The notes under the pieces were generated by a model. That model made no database searches and was not told the DNA's origin. It saw only the letters and a list, made by a program, of their open reading frames with translations. Both the position numbers and the translations under genes were made by a program. From assembly GCF_042675745.1 (NCBI RefSeq), contig NZ_JBHTJM010000008.1:1-64000 (forward strand): DNA of 64,000 nt. The letters run 5' to 3'. Each line of letters starts with the position of its first letter. Position 1 is the first letter of the stretch. The DNA is from Pseudofulvibacter geojedonensis. GTDB lineage: Bacteria; Bacteroidota; Bacteroidia; Flavobacteriales; Flavobacteriaceae. Shown piece by piece: positions 23,862 through 33,458 of the stretch.

Positions 23862-26246
23862 ATGGAAGAACAATCTTGTTATCACTGTGGAGATACTAGC
23901 TCAATTTATATACATTTTGATAAAAAAGACTTTTGTTGTAATGGTTGTAAAACAGTTTATGAGATTTTAAATCATCATGAATTAGGAAAGTATTATGAGT
24001 TAGAGTCTAAACCAGGTAAAGCTCCCAGTGAGTTAAAAACTAAATTTGAGTATTTATCTAATAAAGAGGTTGTAGATAGTTTGTTAGAGTTTGATAATGA
24101 AGAGTTACAAATAGTAAATCTTTATATTCCACATATACATTGTAGTTCCTGTATTTGGGTTTTAGAAAACCTTCATAAACTCAATACTCATATAGCTAAT
24201 ACTCAAGTTAATTTCCCTAAAAAGACAGTTAGAATTTGTTATAAGAAAGAAACAACTAGTTTGCAAAGTATAGTTGAGTTATTGAGTAGTATAGGTTATG
24301 AGCCTTACATAAGTCTAGATGATAGTAAACGAAAGAAAAAAAAGGTTAATAATTCGTTACTGTTCAAATTAGTTACTTCAGGATTTGCTTTCGGGAATGT
24401 GATGTTTTTATCATTTCCAGAATACTTTGAACTTGATGAATTTTGGCTTAATCAATATAAACCATTTTTTCATTCAATAATGTTGTTCTTTTCGATACCG
24501 GTAGTTGTATATGCAGCACAAGATTATTTTGTTTCAGCATATAAAGGATTAAAGCATCGAATTTTGAATATAGATGTGCCTATAGCTCTAGGTATTATAG
24601 TATTATTTACTAGAAGTGTATATGAAATCTATACTAAAACCGGACAAGGTTTTCTAGATAGTTTATGTGGATTAATTTTCTTTTTGTTGTTAGGAAAGTT
24701 TTTTCAGCAAAAGACCTATAGCTTTTTATCTTTTGAAAGAGATTATAAATCATACTTTCCTATAGCAATTACTAAGATTGTTAATGATCTGGAAGAAACT
24801 ATTCCTGTACATAAAATTAAGAAAGGAGATAGGCTGTTAATTAGAAATGAAGAACTTATTCCTGTTGATGGAGTTTTGATAAAAGGAGAAGCAAAAATCG
24901 ACTATAGTTTTGTTACAGGTGAAGCTAATTTAATAAACAAAGAGTCGGGTGATAAACTTTTTGCAGGAGGAAAACAAAAGGGTGGTATAATTGAGGTGGA
25001 GGCAACTAAGAGTATTAATCAGAGTTATTTAACTCAGTTATGGAGCAATGAAGTTTTTGCTATTGATAAAGAAAATAGAATAGAGAGTTTGACCAATCAA
25101 ATTAGTAAGTACTTTACTGTAATTATATTGTTAATTACTTTACTTACAGCAGTTTTCTGGTATGTAGTAGATCGTAGCTTATTAATTAATGCAGTTTCAG
25201 CAGTGCTGATAGTTGCTTGCCCTTGTGCTTTAGCATTATCAGCTCCATTTACATTAGGAAATATTCTTAGACTTTTAGGGAAAGAAAAAATATACTTAAA
25301 AAATGCTTCAGTTATAGAACGTTTAGCTTCTATTAATACTATTGTTTTTGATAAAACAGGAACATTAACTTATAGCAGTAATAGTAAAATTCAATATAGT
25401 GGTGAAGAGTTTTCTAAAGAAGAATTAATAGCTATAAAATCACTATTGAGAGTCTCTAATCATCCTCTTAGTAGGTTATTGTTTAATCATTTAAATATAG
25501 ATAAAGAGAGTTTTTATAGTGTTTCTAATGTAAAAGAAATACCAGGTAAGGGTTTAATGGCCGATGTAGCAGGTAAAGAAATTAAAATAGGATCTCATTT
25601 ACTGGTAAATGTCAATAAAACTAATGATAATAGTACAAAAGTTTTTATTGAGATAGACAGTAAGTTTAAAGGTGAATTTACCTTAAAAAGCAGTTATAGA
25701 AAAGGAATGTTAAAGCTATTCAAGAGATTAAATAAAACTTCTATGTATATAATTTCTGGAGACAATGAAGCTGAGAAAGACTATTTAGAAGTAATTTCTC
25801 CAAAAGGAACCCGATTATTATTCAATCAAACTCCATCTAATAAATTAGAAAAAATTAAAGAAATACAACTAAGTGATAAAAAAGTTTTAATGGTAGGAGA
25901 TGGATTGAATGATTCTGGAGCTTTGGCTCAGAGTGATGTGGGGGTCGTTATAGCAGAAAATGTGAATGTATTTTCTCCTGCTTGTGATGCAATTATAGAT
26001 GCAAGTATGTTTAAATATGTTGATAGATTGTTACATATAGGAAAACAATCTAAAAAGATAATTATAGCAAGTTTTGTTTTGTCTTTTCTGTATAATATTA
26101 TAGGACTTTCGTTTGCTGTAACTGGAAAATTATCACCTATAATAGCAGCTATTTTAATGCCTTTGAGCTCTATATCAGTAGTAGTTTTTGTTACAATTTT
26201 ATCTACATCATTAATATCAAAAACGATTAAAAAACCTGAAGCTTAA
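23862..26246 (+). CDS. ccoI: CcoI-type copper P1B-ATPase
   Basis: A 794-residue heavy-metal P-type ATPase that exports copper across the inner membrane for assembly of the cbb3 oxidase copper centre. An N-terminal Cys-rich metal-binding part (CYHCG, CCNGC) precedes an HMA domain (HCSSC). The transport motif is C453-P-C455, the phosphorylated Asp is D497 in DKTGT, and the hinge is GDGLND. The N-terminal Cys domain separates CcoI from ordinary CopA, and placement before ccoS and ccoNO confirms it. The upstream FNR-type operator suits class II activation. Confidence 0.93.
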   Translation: MEEQSCYHCGDTSSIYIHFDKKDFCCNGCKTVYEILNHHELGKYYELESKPGKAPSELKTKFEYLSNKEVVDSLLEFDNEELQIVNLYIPHIHCSSCIWVLENLHKLNTHIANTQVNFPKKTVRICYKKETTSLQSIVELLSSIGYEPYISLDDSKRKKKKVNNSLLFKLVTSGFAFGNVMFLSFPEYFELDEFWLNQYKPFFHSIMLFFSIPVVVYAAQDYFVSAYKGLKHRILNIDVPIALGIIVLFTRSVYEIYTKTGQGFLDSLCGLIFFLLLGKFFQQKTYSFLSFERDYKSYFPIAITKIVNDLEETIPVHKIKKGDRLLIRNEELIPVDGVLIKGEAKIDYSFVTGEANLINKESGDKLFAGGKQKGGIIEVEATKSINQSYLTQLWSNEVFAIDKENRIESLTNQISKYFTVIILLITLLTAVFWYVVDRSLLINAVSAVLIVACPCALALSAPFTLGNILRLLGKEKIYLKNASVIERLASINTIVFDKTGTLTYSSNSKIQYSGEEFSKEELIAIKSLLRVSNHPLSRLLFNHLNIDKESFYSVSNVKEIPGKGLMADVAGKEIKIGSHLLVNVNKTNDNSTKVFIEIDSKFKGEFTLKSSYRKGMLKLFKRLNKTSMYIISGDNEAEKDYLEVISPKGTRLLFNQTPSNKLEKIKEIQLSDKKVLMVGDGLNDSGALAQSDVGVVIAENVNVFSPACDAIIDASMFKYVDRLLHIGKQSKKIIIASFVLSFLYNIIGLSFAVTGKLSPIIAAILMPLSSISVVVFVTILSTSLISKTIKKPEA

Positions 26247-26251
26247 AAAAC

Positions 26252-26265
26252 ATGATATTTATCAG
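26252..26265. promoter_or_regulatory. FNR-type operator 3, ahead of the cco operon
   Basis: ATGATATTTATCAG, one base off perfect symmetry. It is centred at 26258.5, about 62-63 bp upstream of the start predicted by the -7 element at 26310, which is close to class I activator geometry (-61.5). Confidence 0.72.
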
Positions 26266-26309
26266 TTTTTAAGCTAACAAACGTCATAGTTTCTACTAGT
26301 TGCTCATCA

Positions 26310-26317
26310 TACCTTTG
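26310..26317 (+). promoter_or_regulatory. -7 promoter element of the cco operon
   Basis: Exact TAnnTTTG (TACCTTTG), 20 nt before the ccoS start. Confidence 0.7.
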
Positions 26318-26337
26318 TTTAAGGTAAAAATTAAGAT

Positions 26338-26511
26338 ATGGGAGTGATCTACATTTTAATCACTATTAGTTTTATTGTGGCAATGGTTTTTTTCATAGCA
26401 TTTATTATAGCTGTAAAAAAAGGACAATATGATGATTCGTATACACCATCTGTGCGCATGCTTTTTGATGATGAAATAAAAGTTACTTCTTCTAAAAACA
26501 ACAAATCATAA
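26338..26511 (+). CDS. ccoS: CcoS, cbb3 oxidase maturation protein
   Basis: A 57-residue single-span protein starting MGVIYILITISFIVAMVF and followed by a short polar tail with YDDSYTPSVRMLFDDE. CcoS is needed to insert cofactors into cbb3 oxidase. Identity rests on size, the one helix, the tail with its Asp-rich motif, and exact position between ccoI and ccoNO. It begins the operon downstream of a -7 element and leads 6 bp into ccoNO. Confidence 0.88.
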   Translation: MGVIYILITISFIVAMVFFIAFIIAVKKGQYDDSYTPSVRMLFDDEIKVTSSKNNKS

Positions 26512-26517
26512 AATTTT

Positions 26518-28701
26518 ATGGAATTACAACAATTTTATTATGACAACAAAATTGTAAAAAACTTCATTTACGCAACCATTTTATGGGGGCTAGTAGGGAT
26601 GTCTGTTGGATTGCTTTTAGCAGTAATGTTTATTTTTCCAAATATTACTGATGGCATTTCATGGTTAAGTTTTGGTAGGTTGCGACCATTGCATACAAAT
26701 GCTGTAATTTTTGCTTTTGTGGGTAATGCCATTTTCGCAGGAGTTTATTATTCGTTACAGCGATTATTAAAAACAAGAATGGCTAGTGACTTTTTAAGCA
26801 AATTTAATTTCTGGGGTTGGCAAGCTATAATTATTGCAGCTGCTATAACCCTACCATTAGGGTATACTACAAGTAAAGAATATGCAGAATTAGAGTGGCC
26901 AATAGATATTGCTATAGCATTAGTTTGGTTGGCTTTTGGAGCCAATATGATATGGACAATTTTTAAAAGGAGAGAACGACACCTATATGTTGCTGTTTGG
27001 TTTTATTTAGGAACTTTTGTTACAGTAACCGTTTTGCATGTATTCAATAGTTTAGAATTACCAATATCATTTTTAAAGAGTTACTCTGTTTATGCAGGTG
27101 TTCAAGATGCTTTAGTTCAATGGTGGTATGGGCATAATGCGGTGGCATTCTTTTTAACCACGCCATTTTTAGGATTGATGTATTATTTTGTTCCTAAGGC
27201 TGCTGAAAGACCAGTGTATTCATATAGACTGTCAATAGTTCATTTTTGGTCTTTAATTTTTATTTACATATGGGCAGGACCACACCATTTATTATATACG
27301 GCATTACCAGATTGGGCTCAAAATTTAGGTGTGGCATTTTCAGTAATGCTGATAGCACCTTCTTGGGGAGGTATGATAAACGGATTATTGACTTTGAGAG
27401 GGGCTTGGGATAAAGTACGAGTAGATCCTGTATTAAAGTTTATGGTAGTAGCTATAACGGGTTATGGTATGGCAACTTTTGAAGGCCCAATGTTATCACT
27501 AAAAAATGTTAATGCAATTGCTCATTTTACAGATTGGATTATTGCTCACGTACATGTTGGGGCTTTGGCTTGGAATGGTTTTATGGCTTTTGGTATGATT
27601 TATTGGTTGGTACCACGAATGTTTAAAACTAAACTATATTCTACTAAATGGGCTAATGCTCACTTTTGGTTAGGTACTTTAGGTATTATTCTTTACGCAC
27701 TACCAATGTATGTAGCAGGATTTGTTCAGGCTGAAATGTGGAAACAATTTACTCCTGAAGGAACATTAGTTTACAACTTTGTTGATACATTGGTAGAAAT
27801 TATTCCAATGTACTGGATGCGTGCAATAGGAGGGTCAATATATATACTTGGTTCTATTGTTATGTTAGTTAATATTACGAAGACAGTAAAATCTGGAACT
27901 AAAGTAACAGACGAATTAGCTGAAGCTCCAGCTCTTAAAAAAGTTAGAAAGGGTAGATTAAAAGGAGAAACTTTTCATGTTTGGTTAGAGCGTAAGCCAG
28001 TGCAGTTAACCATTTTGGCTACTATAGCAATTTTAATTGGTGGTATTATCCAAATTGTACCAACAATTATGGTAGATTCTAATATACCTACTTTAACAAG
28101 TGTTAAACCTTACACTCCTTTAGAGTTAGAAGGAAGAGATATTTATATCAGAGAAAGCTGTGTTTCTTGTCACTCACAAATGATTAGACCATTTAGGTCG
28201 GAAGTAGAACGTTACGGTGAATATTCTAAAGCCGGAGAATTTGTATATGATCATCCGTTTTTATGGGGCTCAAAACGAACAGGCCCAGATTTACATAGAG
28301 AAGGAGGTAAAAAGTCTAATGTTTGGCATTTCAATCATATGTATGATCCACAAGCTATTGAAGAAAAATCTATTATGCCTCGTTATCCTTGGCTGATAAG
28401 TAATAAACAAGATTATACTCAAACAAAAAGTAAAATGAATGCCATGGTAGATTTGGGAGTACCTTATTCTGAAGAAGAGATTACTAATGCTCAAGAATCT
28501 ATTAATAAACAAGCCCAAGAAATAGCAGAAGATTTATTAAGTAATGAAGATATAAAAGCTTCATTTGATGAAGAAAGAGCTGCATACGGAGATCGTTTTG
28601 TTCCTCTAAAAGAAAGAGAAATTATATCCTTAATTGCTTATTTACAGCGTTTAGGGACAGATATAAAAGTAAAAGAGAATGTTCAACCTAAAAAAGATTA
28701 A
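26518..28701 (+). CDS. ccoNO: Fused CcoNO subunit of cbb3 cytochrome c oxidase
   Basis: A 727-residue fusion of the catalytic haem-copper subunit CcoN (about residues 1-470, twelve helices, with metal-ligand His clusters such as WWYGHNAV and HVHVG) and the monohaem subunit CcoO (about 495-727). The CcoO haem motif is C548-x2-C551-H552 in CVSCHSQMIRPF. This high-affinity oxidase reduces oxygen at the end of the respiratory chain at low oxygen. The N-O fusion is typical of Bacteroidota. It sits between ccoS and ccoQ in one operon. Confidence 0.96.
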   Translation: MELQQFYYDNKIVKNFIYATILWGLVGMSVGLLLAVMFIFPNITDGISWLSFGRLRPLHTNAVIFAFVGNAIFAGVYYSLQRLLKTRMASDFLSKFNFWGWQAIIIAAAITLPLGYTTSKEYAELEWPIDIAIALVWLAFGANMIWTIFKRRERHLYVAVWFYLGTFVTVTVLHVFNSLELPISFLKSYSVYAGVQDALVQWWYGHNAVAFFLTTPFLGLMYYFVPKAAERPVYSYRLSIVHFWSLIFIYIWAGPHHLLYTALPDWAQNLGVAFSVMLIAPSWGGMINGLLTLRGAWDKVRVDPVLKFMVVAITGYGMATFEGPMLSLKNVNAIAHFTDWIIAHVHVGALAWNGFMAFGMIYWLVPRMFKTKLYSTKWANAHFWLGTLGIILYALPMYVAGFVQAEMWKQFTPEGTLVYNFVDTLVEIIPMYWMRAIGGSIYILGSIVMLVNITKTVKSGTKVTDELAEAPALKKVRKGRLKGETFHVWLERKPVQLTILATIAILIGGIIQIVPTIMVDSNIPTLTSVKPYTPLELEGRDIYIRESCVSCHSQMIRPFRSEVERYGEYSKAGEFVYDHPFLWGSKRTGPDLHREGGKKSNVWHFNHMYDPQAIEEKSIMPRYPWLISNKQDYTQTKSKMNAMVDLGVPYSEEEITNAQESINKQAQEIAEDLLSNEDIKASFDEERAAYGDRFVPLKEREIISLIAYLQRLGTDIKVKENVQPKKD

Positions 28702-28703
28702 CC

Positions 28704-28871
28704 ATGCTAAAATTTGTTAAACAACATATGGCTACTATAGATGGAGTGGAAGTGTATCCAATCATATCGCTACTCATTTTTTTCATCTTTTTCATAGCCT
28801 TGTTTTGGTGGGTAGTTAGATCAAAAAAAGAATATATAGAAAAGGTAAGTAATTTACCATTAGATCATTAA
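28704..28871 (+). CDS. ccoQ: CcoQ-like small cbb3 subunit
   Basis: A 55-residue protein with one membrane helix (PIISLLIFFIFFIALFWWVV) and a short charged tail. The size, single span and position 2 bp after ccoNO and 5 bp before ccoP identify CcoQ, which stabilises the cbb3 complex. There is no catalytic motif to test, so the call rests on context and form. Confidence 0.8.
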   Translation: MLKFVKQHMATIDGVEVYPIISLLIFFIFFIALFWWVVRSKKEYIEKVSNLPLDH

Positions 28872-28876
28872 AAATT

Positions 28877-29818
28877 ATGCAAATGAAATATTTATTCCCT
28901 TGGTATATAAGGTTACCACTTATCTTTTTTGCTTCTGCTGTTATATTAGAATACGCAATAGATACAGAAGAATTACCTGCTTTTATAGAGAAACCAGAAG
29001 TATTAGGTTTATTAGCTATTATACTTTTAGTATTGATTTCTTTTGAAGCCTGTTACGCAGCAATTAATAGTGTTTTATGGCATACACTTACAGAAGAAGA
29101 ACGAGAAGCTAAATTAGCAATAAAAGAATCAAATTGGTGGTCAGGTTTTTTAAAGAAGGCAACTAATGCAACACCTATAGATGAAGAAGAAGAGATTTTT
29201 TTGAATCATAATTATGATGGTATAAAAGAACTAGATAATGCTTTACCACCTTGGTGGGTTTGGGGATTTTATGCAACTATACTTTTTGCGGTAATTTATT
29301 TAGCTAGATATCACATGTTTGGTGGTGAAACGCAGGAGCAAGAGTTTGAGACTGAAATGGCTCAAGCAAAGATTGATATTGAAGAATACAAGAAAACGGC
29401 TAAGAATTTAGTAGACTATAAGACAGCTACCATATTAACAGAAGCTTCAGATATTGCTTCTGGAAAAGAAATCTTCATGCAAAATTGTGCGGTGTGTCAT
29501 AAACCAGACGGAGGCGGAAATATTGGTCCTAATTTAACAGATAATTACTGGATTTTAGGAGGAGGGATTAATAATATATTTAAATCTATTTCAGAAGGAG
29601 GAAGGCCTGGGAAAGGAATGGAACCTTGGTCTAAAAATGGTTTGAAGTCATACGATATTCAACAAGTAGCTTCATATATAACCACTCTTTCAGGTACAAA
29701 CCCTCCAGAAGCTAAAAAAGCCGAGGGAGAATTATGGAAAGATGATACCGTTAAAGAAGAAGTTATAAAGCAAGAAGCAGATTCATTAGTAATAGATACT
29801 TTACAAGTAAACAAGTAA
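28877..29818 (+). CDS. ccoP: CcoP, c-type cytochrome subunit of cbb3 oxidase
   Basis: A 313-residue membrane-anchored cytochrome c. Two N-terminal helices, an internal PPWWVWGFYAT helix typical of CcoP, and a periplasmic cytochrome domain with a single haem motif (C204-x2-C207-H208, CAVCH) and a later Met ligand candidate in GKGMEPW. Proteobacterial CcoP usually carries two haems, so this is the monohaem Bacteroidota form. It feeds electrons to CcoNO. Start at 28877 or at the ATG two codons later. Confidence 0.93.
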   Translation: MQMKYLFPWYIRLPLIFFASAVILEYAIDTEELPAFIEKPEVLGLLAIILLVLISFEACYAAINSVLWHTLTEEEREAKLAIKESNWWSGFLKKATNATPIDEEEEIFLNHNYDGIKELDNALPPWWVWGFYATILFAVIYLARYHMFGGETQEQEFETEMAQAKIDIEEYKKTAKNLVDYKTATILTEASDIASGKEIFMQNCAVCHKPDGGGNIGPNLTDNYWILGGGINNIFKSISEGGRPGKGMEPWSKNGLKSYDIQQVASYITTLSGTNPPEAKKAEGELWKDDTVKEEVIKQEADSLVIDTLQVNK

Positions 29819-29824
29819 AGCTAA

Positions 29825-31246
29825 ATGGGAGATCAAGGAAAAGAGGTGTTTAGAGATTCTATTGGAACGATTACCAGCGAAGGTAAGCGTCAGTGGATAT
29901 TCCCGAAAAAACCAAAAGGGAAATTCTATTCGTATAGAACATATATAAGTTGGGTTTTATTATTGTGTTTGTTCTCTTTTCCTTTTTTAAAGGTAAATGG
30001 CAATCAGTTTTTATTATTTAATGTACTAGATCGTAAGTTTAATATTTTTGGGTTCCCTTTCTGGCCACAAGATTTTCATTTAGTGGTAATGGCAATGATT
30101 ATTGGGGTGATTTTTGTTGTTTTATTTACAGTGATATTTGGTAGAATATTTTGTGGCTGGATTTGCCCACAGACCATTTTTATGGAAATGGTTTTTAGAA
30201 AAATTGAATATATAATTGAGGGCGATAGAGGAGCACAAATTCGCTTAAAAAAGCAACCTTGGAATACTGAAAAGATAAAGAAAAGAGTATTAAAATGGAT
30301 TATCTTCTTTATCATATCTTTTTTAATAGCGAATGCTTTTTTAGCTTATTTCATAGGTGGAGATATATTAATACAGTATATATTCAAGGAGCCTACCTTA
30401 CACATAAGTACTTTAGTTTCTTTATTAATTTTTACTACCGTTTTCTTTTTTGTGTTTTTATGGTTTAGAGAGCAAGTATGTATTATAGCTTGTCCTTATG
30501 GTAGGCTTCAAGGAGTTTTGTTAGATAATAAAACCATCAACATTGCTTATGATTATGTAAGAGGAGAAAAAAAAGAAGGTAGAGCAAAATTTAAAAAAAA
30601 AGAAGACAGGGGAGCTAGCGGAAAAGGAGATTGTATAGATTGTAATCAGTGTGTACAAGTTTGCCCAACAGGTATAGATATTAGAAATGGCACCCAGCTA
30701 GAATGTGTAAACTGTACTGCTTGTATAGATGCATGCGACTTTATGATGGAAAAGGTAAACCTACCTAAAGGATTAATTCGTTATGATTCTGAAGATAATA
30801 TTAACAAAGGAGAAAAAAACATTTTTACTTTTAGAAAAAAGGCTTATACAGCAGTATTAATAGTTCTAATGGGGATTATGGGGGTAATGCTTTTTATGAG
30901 AAATGATGTAGAAGCAACTCTAATTAAATTACCAGGTCAATTATACGAACGTACAGAGAATAATACAATAAGTAATGTTTATAGCTATAAGTTAGTTAAT
31001 AAAACGGTAAAAGATATTACCAATATAGAGTTTAGGCTATTATCTCATACAGGAGAGGTGAAACCAGTAGGAATTAATAGTATTATACTAAAAAAACAAG
31101 CACTTACAAAAGGTACTTTATTTATTAATATTCCATTAAGTGAATTGAAAAAAGACAGAGAAAAAATTAAAATAGGAATTTTTTCTAATAATAAGAAAAT
31201 AGAAACCACAACTACTAATTTTTTAGGGCCTAGAAAATTTAGGTAG
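29825..31246 (+). CDS. ccoG: CcoG, cbb3 assembly ferredoxin-like protein
   Basis: A 473-residue polytopic iron-sulfur protein. The membrane-domain CGWICPQ and ACPYGR motifs and two 4Fe-4S clusters (CIDCNQCVQVCPTG and CVNCTACIDACD) are complete. The C-terminal domain is an Ig-like periplasmic fold. CcoG reduces Cu(II) to Cu(I) for cbb3 assembly in characterised species. It follows ccoP by 6 bp and continues the operon into fixH. Confidence 0.95.
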   Translation: MGDQGKEVFRDSIGTITSEGKRQWIFPKKPKGKFYSYRTYISWVLLLCLFSFPFLKVNGNQFLLFNVLDRKFNIFGFPFWPQDFHLVVMAMIIGVIFVVLFTVIFGRIFCGWICPQTIFMEMVFRKIEYIIEGDRGAQIRLKKQPWNTEKIKKRVLKWIIFFIISFLIANAFLAYFIGGDILIQYIFKEPTLHISTLVSLLIFTTVFFFVFLWFREQVCIIACPYGRLQGVLLDNKTINIAYDYVRGEKKEGRAKFKKKEDRGASGKGDCIDCNQCVQVCPTGIDIRNGTQLECVNCTACIDACDFMMEKVNLPKGLIRYDSEDNINKGEKNIFTFRKKAYTAVLIVLMGIMGVMLFMRNDVEATLIKLPGQLYERTENNTISNVYSYKLVNKTVKDITNIEFRLLSHTGEVKPVGINSIILKKQALTKGTLFINIPLSELKKDREKIKIGIFSNNKKIETTTTNFLGPRKFR

Positions 31247-31264
31247 TTATTAAAACGATATGAT

Positions 31265-31711
31265 ATGAAGATAAATTGGGGAGGAGGAATAGTTATAGCT
31301 ATAGTTTTATTTATGGCGTTTATATTATTTTTTGTAGTAAAAATGTCTACAAATAGTGAGTATGATCATGATTTAGTAACCGAAAATTATTATAAAAGCG
31401 AATTAGCTTTTCAAGAAGAAATCGATAAAGAAAAAAACTTAAATATGCTTTTAGACCCTATAGGTTTAGAACTAAAAGCAGATGGTGTTTTAATAAGTTT
31501 TCCTGATGAATTAAACCCTCATAAATTAAACGGAAAAGTGTTCCTGTACAGACCATCTAACAAGAATATGGATATAGAAATTCCTCTAAAAATTTCTTCC
31601 AACATCTTATTTTTACCGAAACAAGATCTTGTGGGTGGTCGCTGGAACTTAGTAATAGATTTTACCCATAATGATATTCCTTATTTATATAAAAAAGAAC
31701 TGATATTATAA
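31265..31711 (+). CDS. fixH: FixH/CcoH family protein
   Basis: A 148-residue protein with one N-terminal membrane helix and a periplasmic beta domain. The motif YYKSELAFQEEIDKEKN after the helix is characteristic of FixH, which helps cbb3 assembly. It begins 18 bp after ccoG and is followed directly by the SafE-like gene. Confidence 0.88.
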   Translation: MKINWGGGIVIAIVLFMAFILFFVVKMSTNSEYDHDLVTENYYKSELAFQEEIDKEKNLNMLLDPIGLELKADGVLISFPDELNPHKLNGKVFLYRPSNKNMDIEIPLKISSNILFLPKQDLVGGRWNLVIDFTHNDIPYLYKKELIL

Positions 31712-32422
31712 ATGTTAGTTTGGTCTGGACTCATATTAGGTTTTTTAGGAAGTTTTCACTGTATAGGTATGTGCGGACCTTTGGCCGTAATGTTACCTAT
31801 TAGTAACAATCAACTAAATAAAAAGCATGGTCAAATTTTATTGTATCATTTGGGTAGAATAGTTGCTTACTCTATTTTAGGATTATTATTTGGGATAGCG
31901 GGTAAAGGATTTCAATTTGCTGGAATTCAACAACAACTGTCAATTTTAATAGGTGTAATAATGATTCTGTTGGTAGTGTTCCCTAAAGTAAGTAATAGAC
32001 TAACAATTCGTTTGTTGGTAATTAATATTTTGTTGACAAGATTGAAAAAGCAAATGGGATTATATTTAAAAAAGGACTCTTATTATGCACTGTTTTGTTT
32101 TGGTTTTTTTAATGGTTTTCTTCCTTGTGGAATGGTTTATATAGCTTTAGTAGGAGCTATTGCTATGCCAAGTCTGTTAGAGTCTTCGTTATATATGTTG
32201 CTTTATGGTTTAGGAACAGTTCCTTTATTAAGTGTCTTATTATATATCAAGAATAGCTTTTCCATAAAGTTTAAAAAGCAATTACAGAGAATAATACCAT
32301 TTTTTGTTGTTGCTATAGGGATACTCTTTATTCTACGAGGATTAGGTTTGGGTATACCTTATGTTTCACCCTCAGACAATACACTATTCATTAATATCTC
32401 GGCTAAATATTGTCATGAATAA
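31712..32422 (+). CDS. SafE/TauE-like transporter of the cco cluster
   Basis: A 236-residue protein with about six membrane helices. The start LGSFHCIGMCGPLA contains the Cys pair (HCxGMC) seen in the cco-linked branch of the TauE/SafE family, thought to move copper or sulfur compounds during oxidase assembly; the GFFNGFLPCGMVY segment is a second hallmark. It starts immediately after fixH. The transported substrate is uncertain. Confidence 0.85.
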   Translation: MLVWSGLILGFLGSFHCIGMCGPLAVMLPISNNQLNKKHGQILLYHLGRIVAYSILGLLFGIAGKGFQFAGIQQQLSILIGVIMILLVVFPKVSNRLTIRLLVINILLTRLKKQMGLYLKKDSYYALFCFGFFNGFLPCGMVYIALVGAIAMPSLLESSLYMLLYGLGTVPLLSVLLYIKNSFSIKFKKQLQRIIPFFVVAIGILFILRGLGLGIPYVSPSDNTLFINISAKYCHE

Positions 32423-32429
32423 GTATTTG

Positions 32430-32437
32430 TATATTTA
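32430..32437 (+). promoter_or_regulatory. Possible -7 element (TATATTTA)
   Basis: One mismatch to TAnnTTTG, 18 nt upstream of the TTG start at 32456. The variant TAnnTTTACG also appears before the DUF1573 gene (46162). Confidence 0.4.
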
Positions 32438-32455
32438 CGGTTAAATTGTTTTGTT

Positions 32456-32872
32456 TTGAGATTATTATTGATTTTCCTATTATTCATTTTTTGTGGTCAA
32501 CCTTCTTCTGAAAATTATTTAGGTAGATGGAAATTGTTAGGTGGATCTGTAGTTGAGATTTATAAAAATAATGGCATTTATGAAGGTAAAATTATCAAGA
32601 GATCTAATTTTCCTATATATAATAGAAATGGTTTAGATAATAAAAACCCGAATAAAGACCTAAGAAATCAACCTATAGTAGGGTTAGTAATTTTAAAAAA
32701 TATGTGCTATAAGGATGGTGTGTTATCTGGAGGAACTCTTTATAATTCTGATAAAGGAGAAACGTATCAAGTAAAATTAGAAATTTATCAGGATAATATA
32801 AATGAATGTTGGGTAGAAGTATTTGACAAAGAAAAAAACAAAAAGTTTAAAATTCATAGACTAGTTAATTAG
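32456..32872 (+). CDS. DUF2147-like exported protein
   Basis: A 138-residue protein with a short signal sequence (RLLLIFLLFIFC) and the DUF2147 pattern GRWKLLGG, then VEIYKNNGIYEGKII, a KDLRNQPIVGLVIL loop and GGTLYNSDKGETY. The family is periplasmic and lipocalin-like, of unknown role. The start is a TTG at 32456, since no upstream ATG exists and the TTG positions the signal peptide correctly. The Cys near residue 13 may be a lipobox. The stop overlaps the convergent gene by 4 bp. Confidence 0.72.
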   Translation: MRLLLIFLLFIFCGQPSSENYLGRWKLLGGSVVEIYKNNGIYEGKIIKRSNFPIYNRNGLDNKNPNKDLRNQPIVGLVILKNMCYKDGVLSGGTLYNSDKGETYQVKLEIYQDNINECWVEVFDKEKNKKFKIHRLVN

Positions 32873-33258
32873 TCTTTCAAGATAAAATGTAGTCTACCCA
32901 AAATAATAAGTTCAGACTTATTTTTGTTAGCATAGCTAGAAGCCACTTCGTTAGCAGTTTTGTAAATAAATGTTTTTATTTCATCAGAAAATAAATTAGG
33001 GTTGTTTGATTTAAATGCTTTAAACTCTTCTAAAATCTCATCTACGCTTTGTGGGTATTTGCATAAATGATCAAAAACGTTTTTAAGTTGAGGTAGATTT
33101 TTAGTTTTATTAGAATCTAAATTGTATAAATCCCAATTTCTATCAACTATTTGTTTAATTATTTTGTATTCTTCTTCTGCAATATTGTTATCTACAATCG
33201 CAATAGCGTATAATACCTTACCAACTTTTTGAAAAAAAGTTTTTAAATCATTTTCCAT
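32869..33258 (-). CDS. Small TerB-like protein
   Basis: A 129-residue helical protein whose first helices (VLYAIAIVDNNIAEEEYKII) follow the TerB pattern, with a less acidic metal loop than the copy at 18921. It converges on the DUF2147 gene with overlapping stop codons (4 bp). A weak half-palindrome upstream (33346-33357) is not convincing as an operator. Confidence 0.65.
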   Translation of the reverse strand: MENDLKTFFQKVGKVLYAIAIVDNNIAEEEYKIIKQIVDRNWDLYNLDSNKTKNLPQLKNVFDHLCKYPQSVDEILEEFKAFKSNNPNLFSDEIKTFIYKTANEVASSYANKNKSELIILGRLHFILKD

Positions 33259-33410
33259 AATTTTTAGTTTAAAAGTAAAATAGTTTCTCCAGTAATGTTC
33301 TTAGGTACGAATATAACTATGAAATTACATATAAAATAGCAGAAATAACATTTATCATACATTACTTAGTTTAGTAGTGATAATATAGTTATTTAAAAAA
33401 ATGAATAACT

Positions 33411-33424
33411 ATGATAATTATCAT
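33411..33424. promoter_or_regulatory. FNR-type operator 4
   Basis: A perfect palindrome, ATGATAATTATCAT, centred at 33417.5. An exact -7 element (TAATTTTG) lies at 33447-33454, so the operator sits at about -41, class II geometry. Confidence 0.78.
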
Positions 33425-33446
33425 TTCATATAAAATTATCAGGAGG

Positions 33447-33454
33447 TAATTTTG
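33447..33454 (+). promoter_or_regulatory. -7 element giving a leaderless message
   Basis: Exact TAnnTTTG (TAATTTTG). The start codon at 33459 begins 5 nt after its last base, so transcription should start at or within a base or two of the AUG. Confidence 0.65.
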
Positions 33455-33458
33455 ATGT

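Noticed and set aside
33346..33357. TAAC-N4-ATCA as a sixth FNR-type site before the small TerB gene
   Set aside because: Only one half-site is intact and no -7 element places it at -41 or -61.
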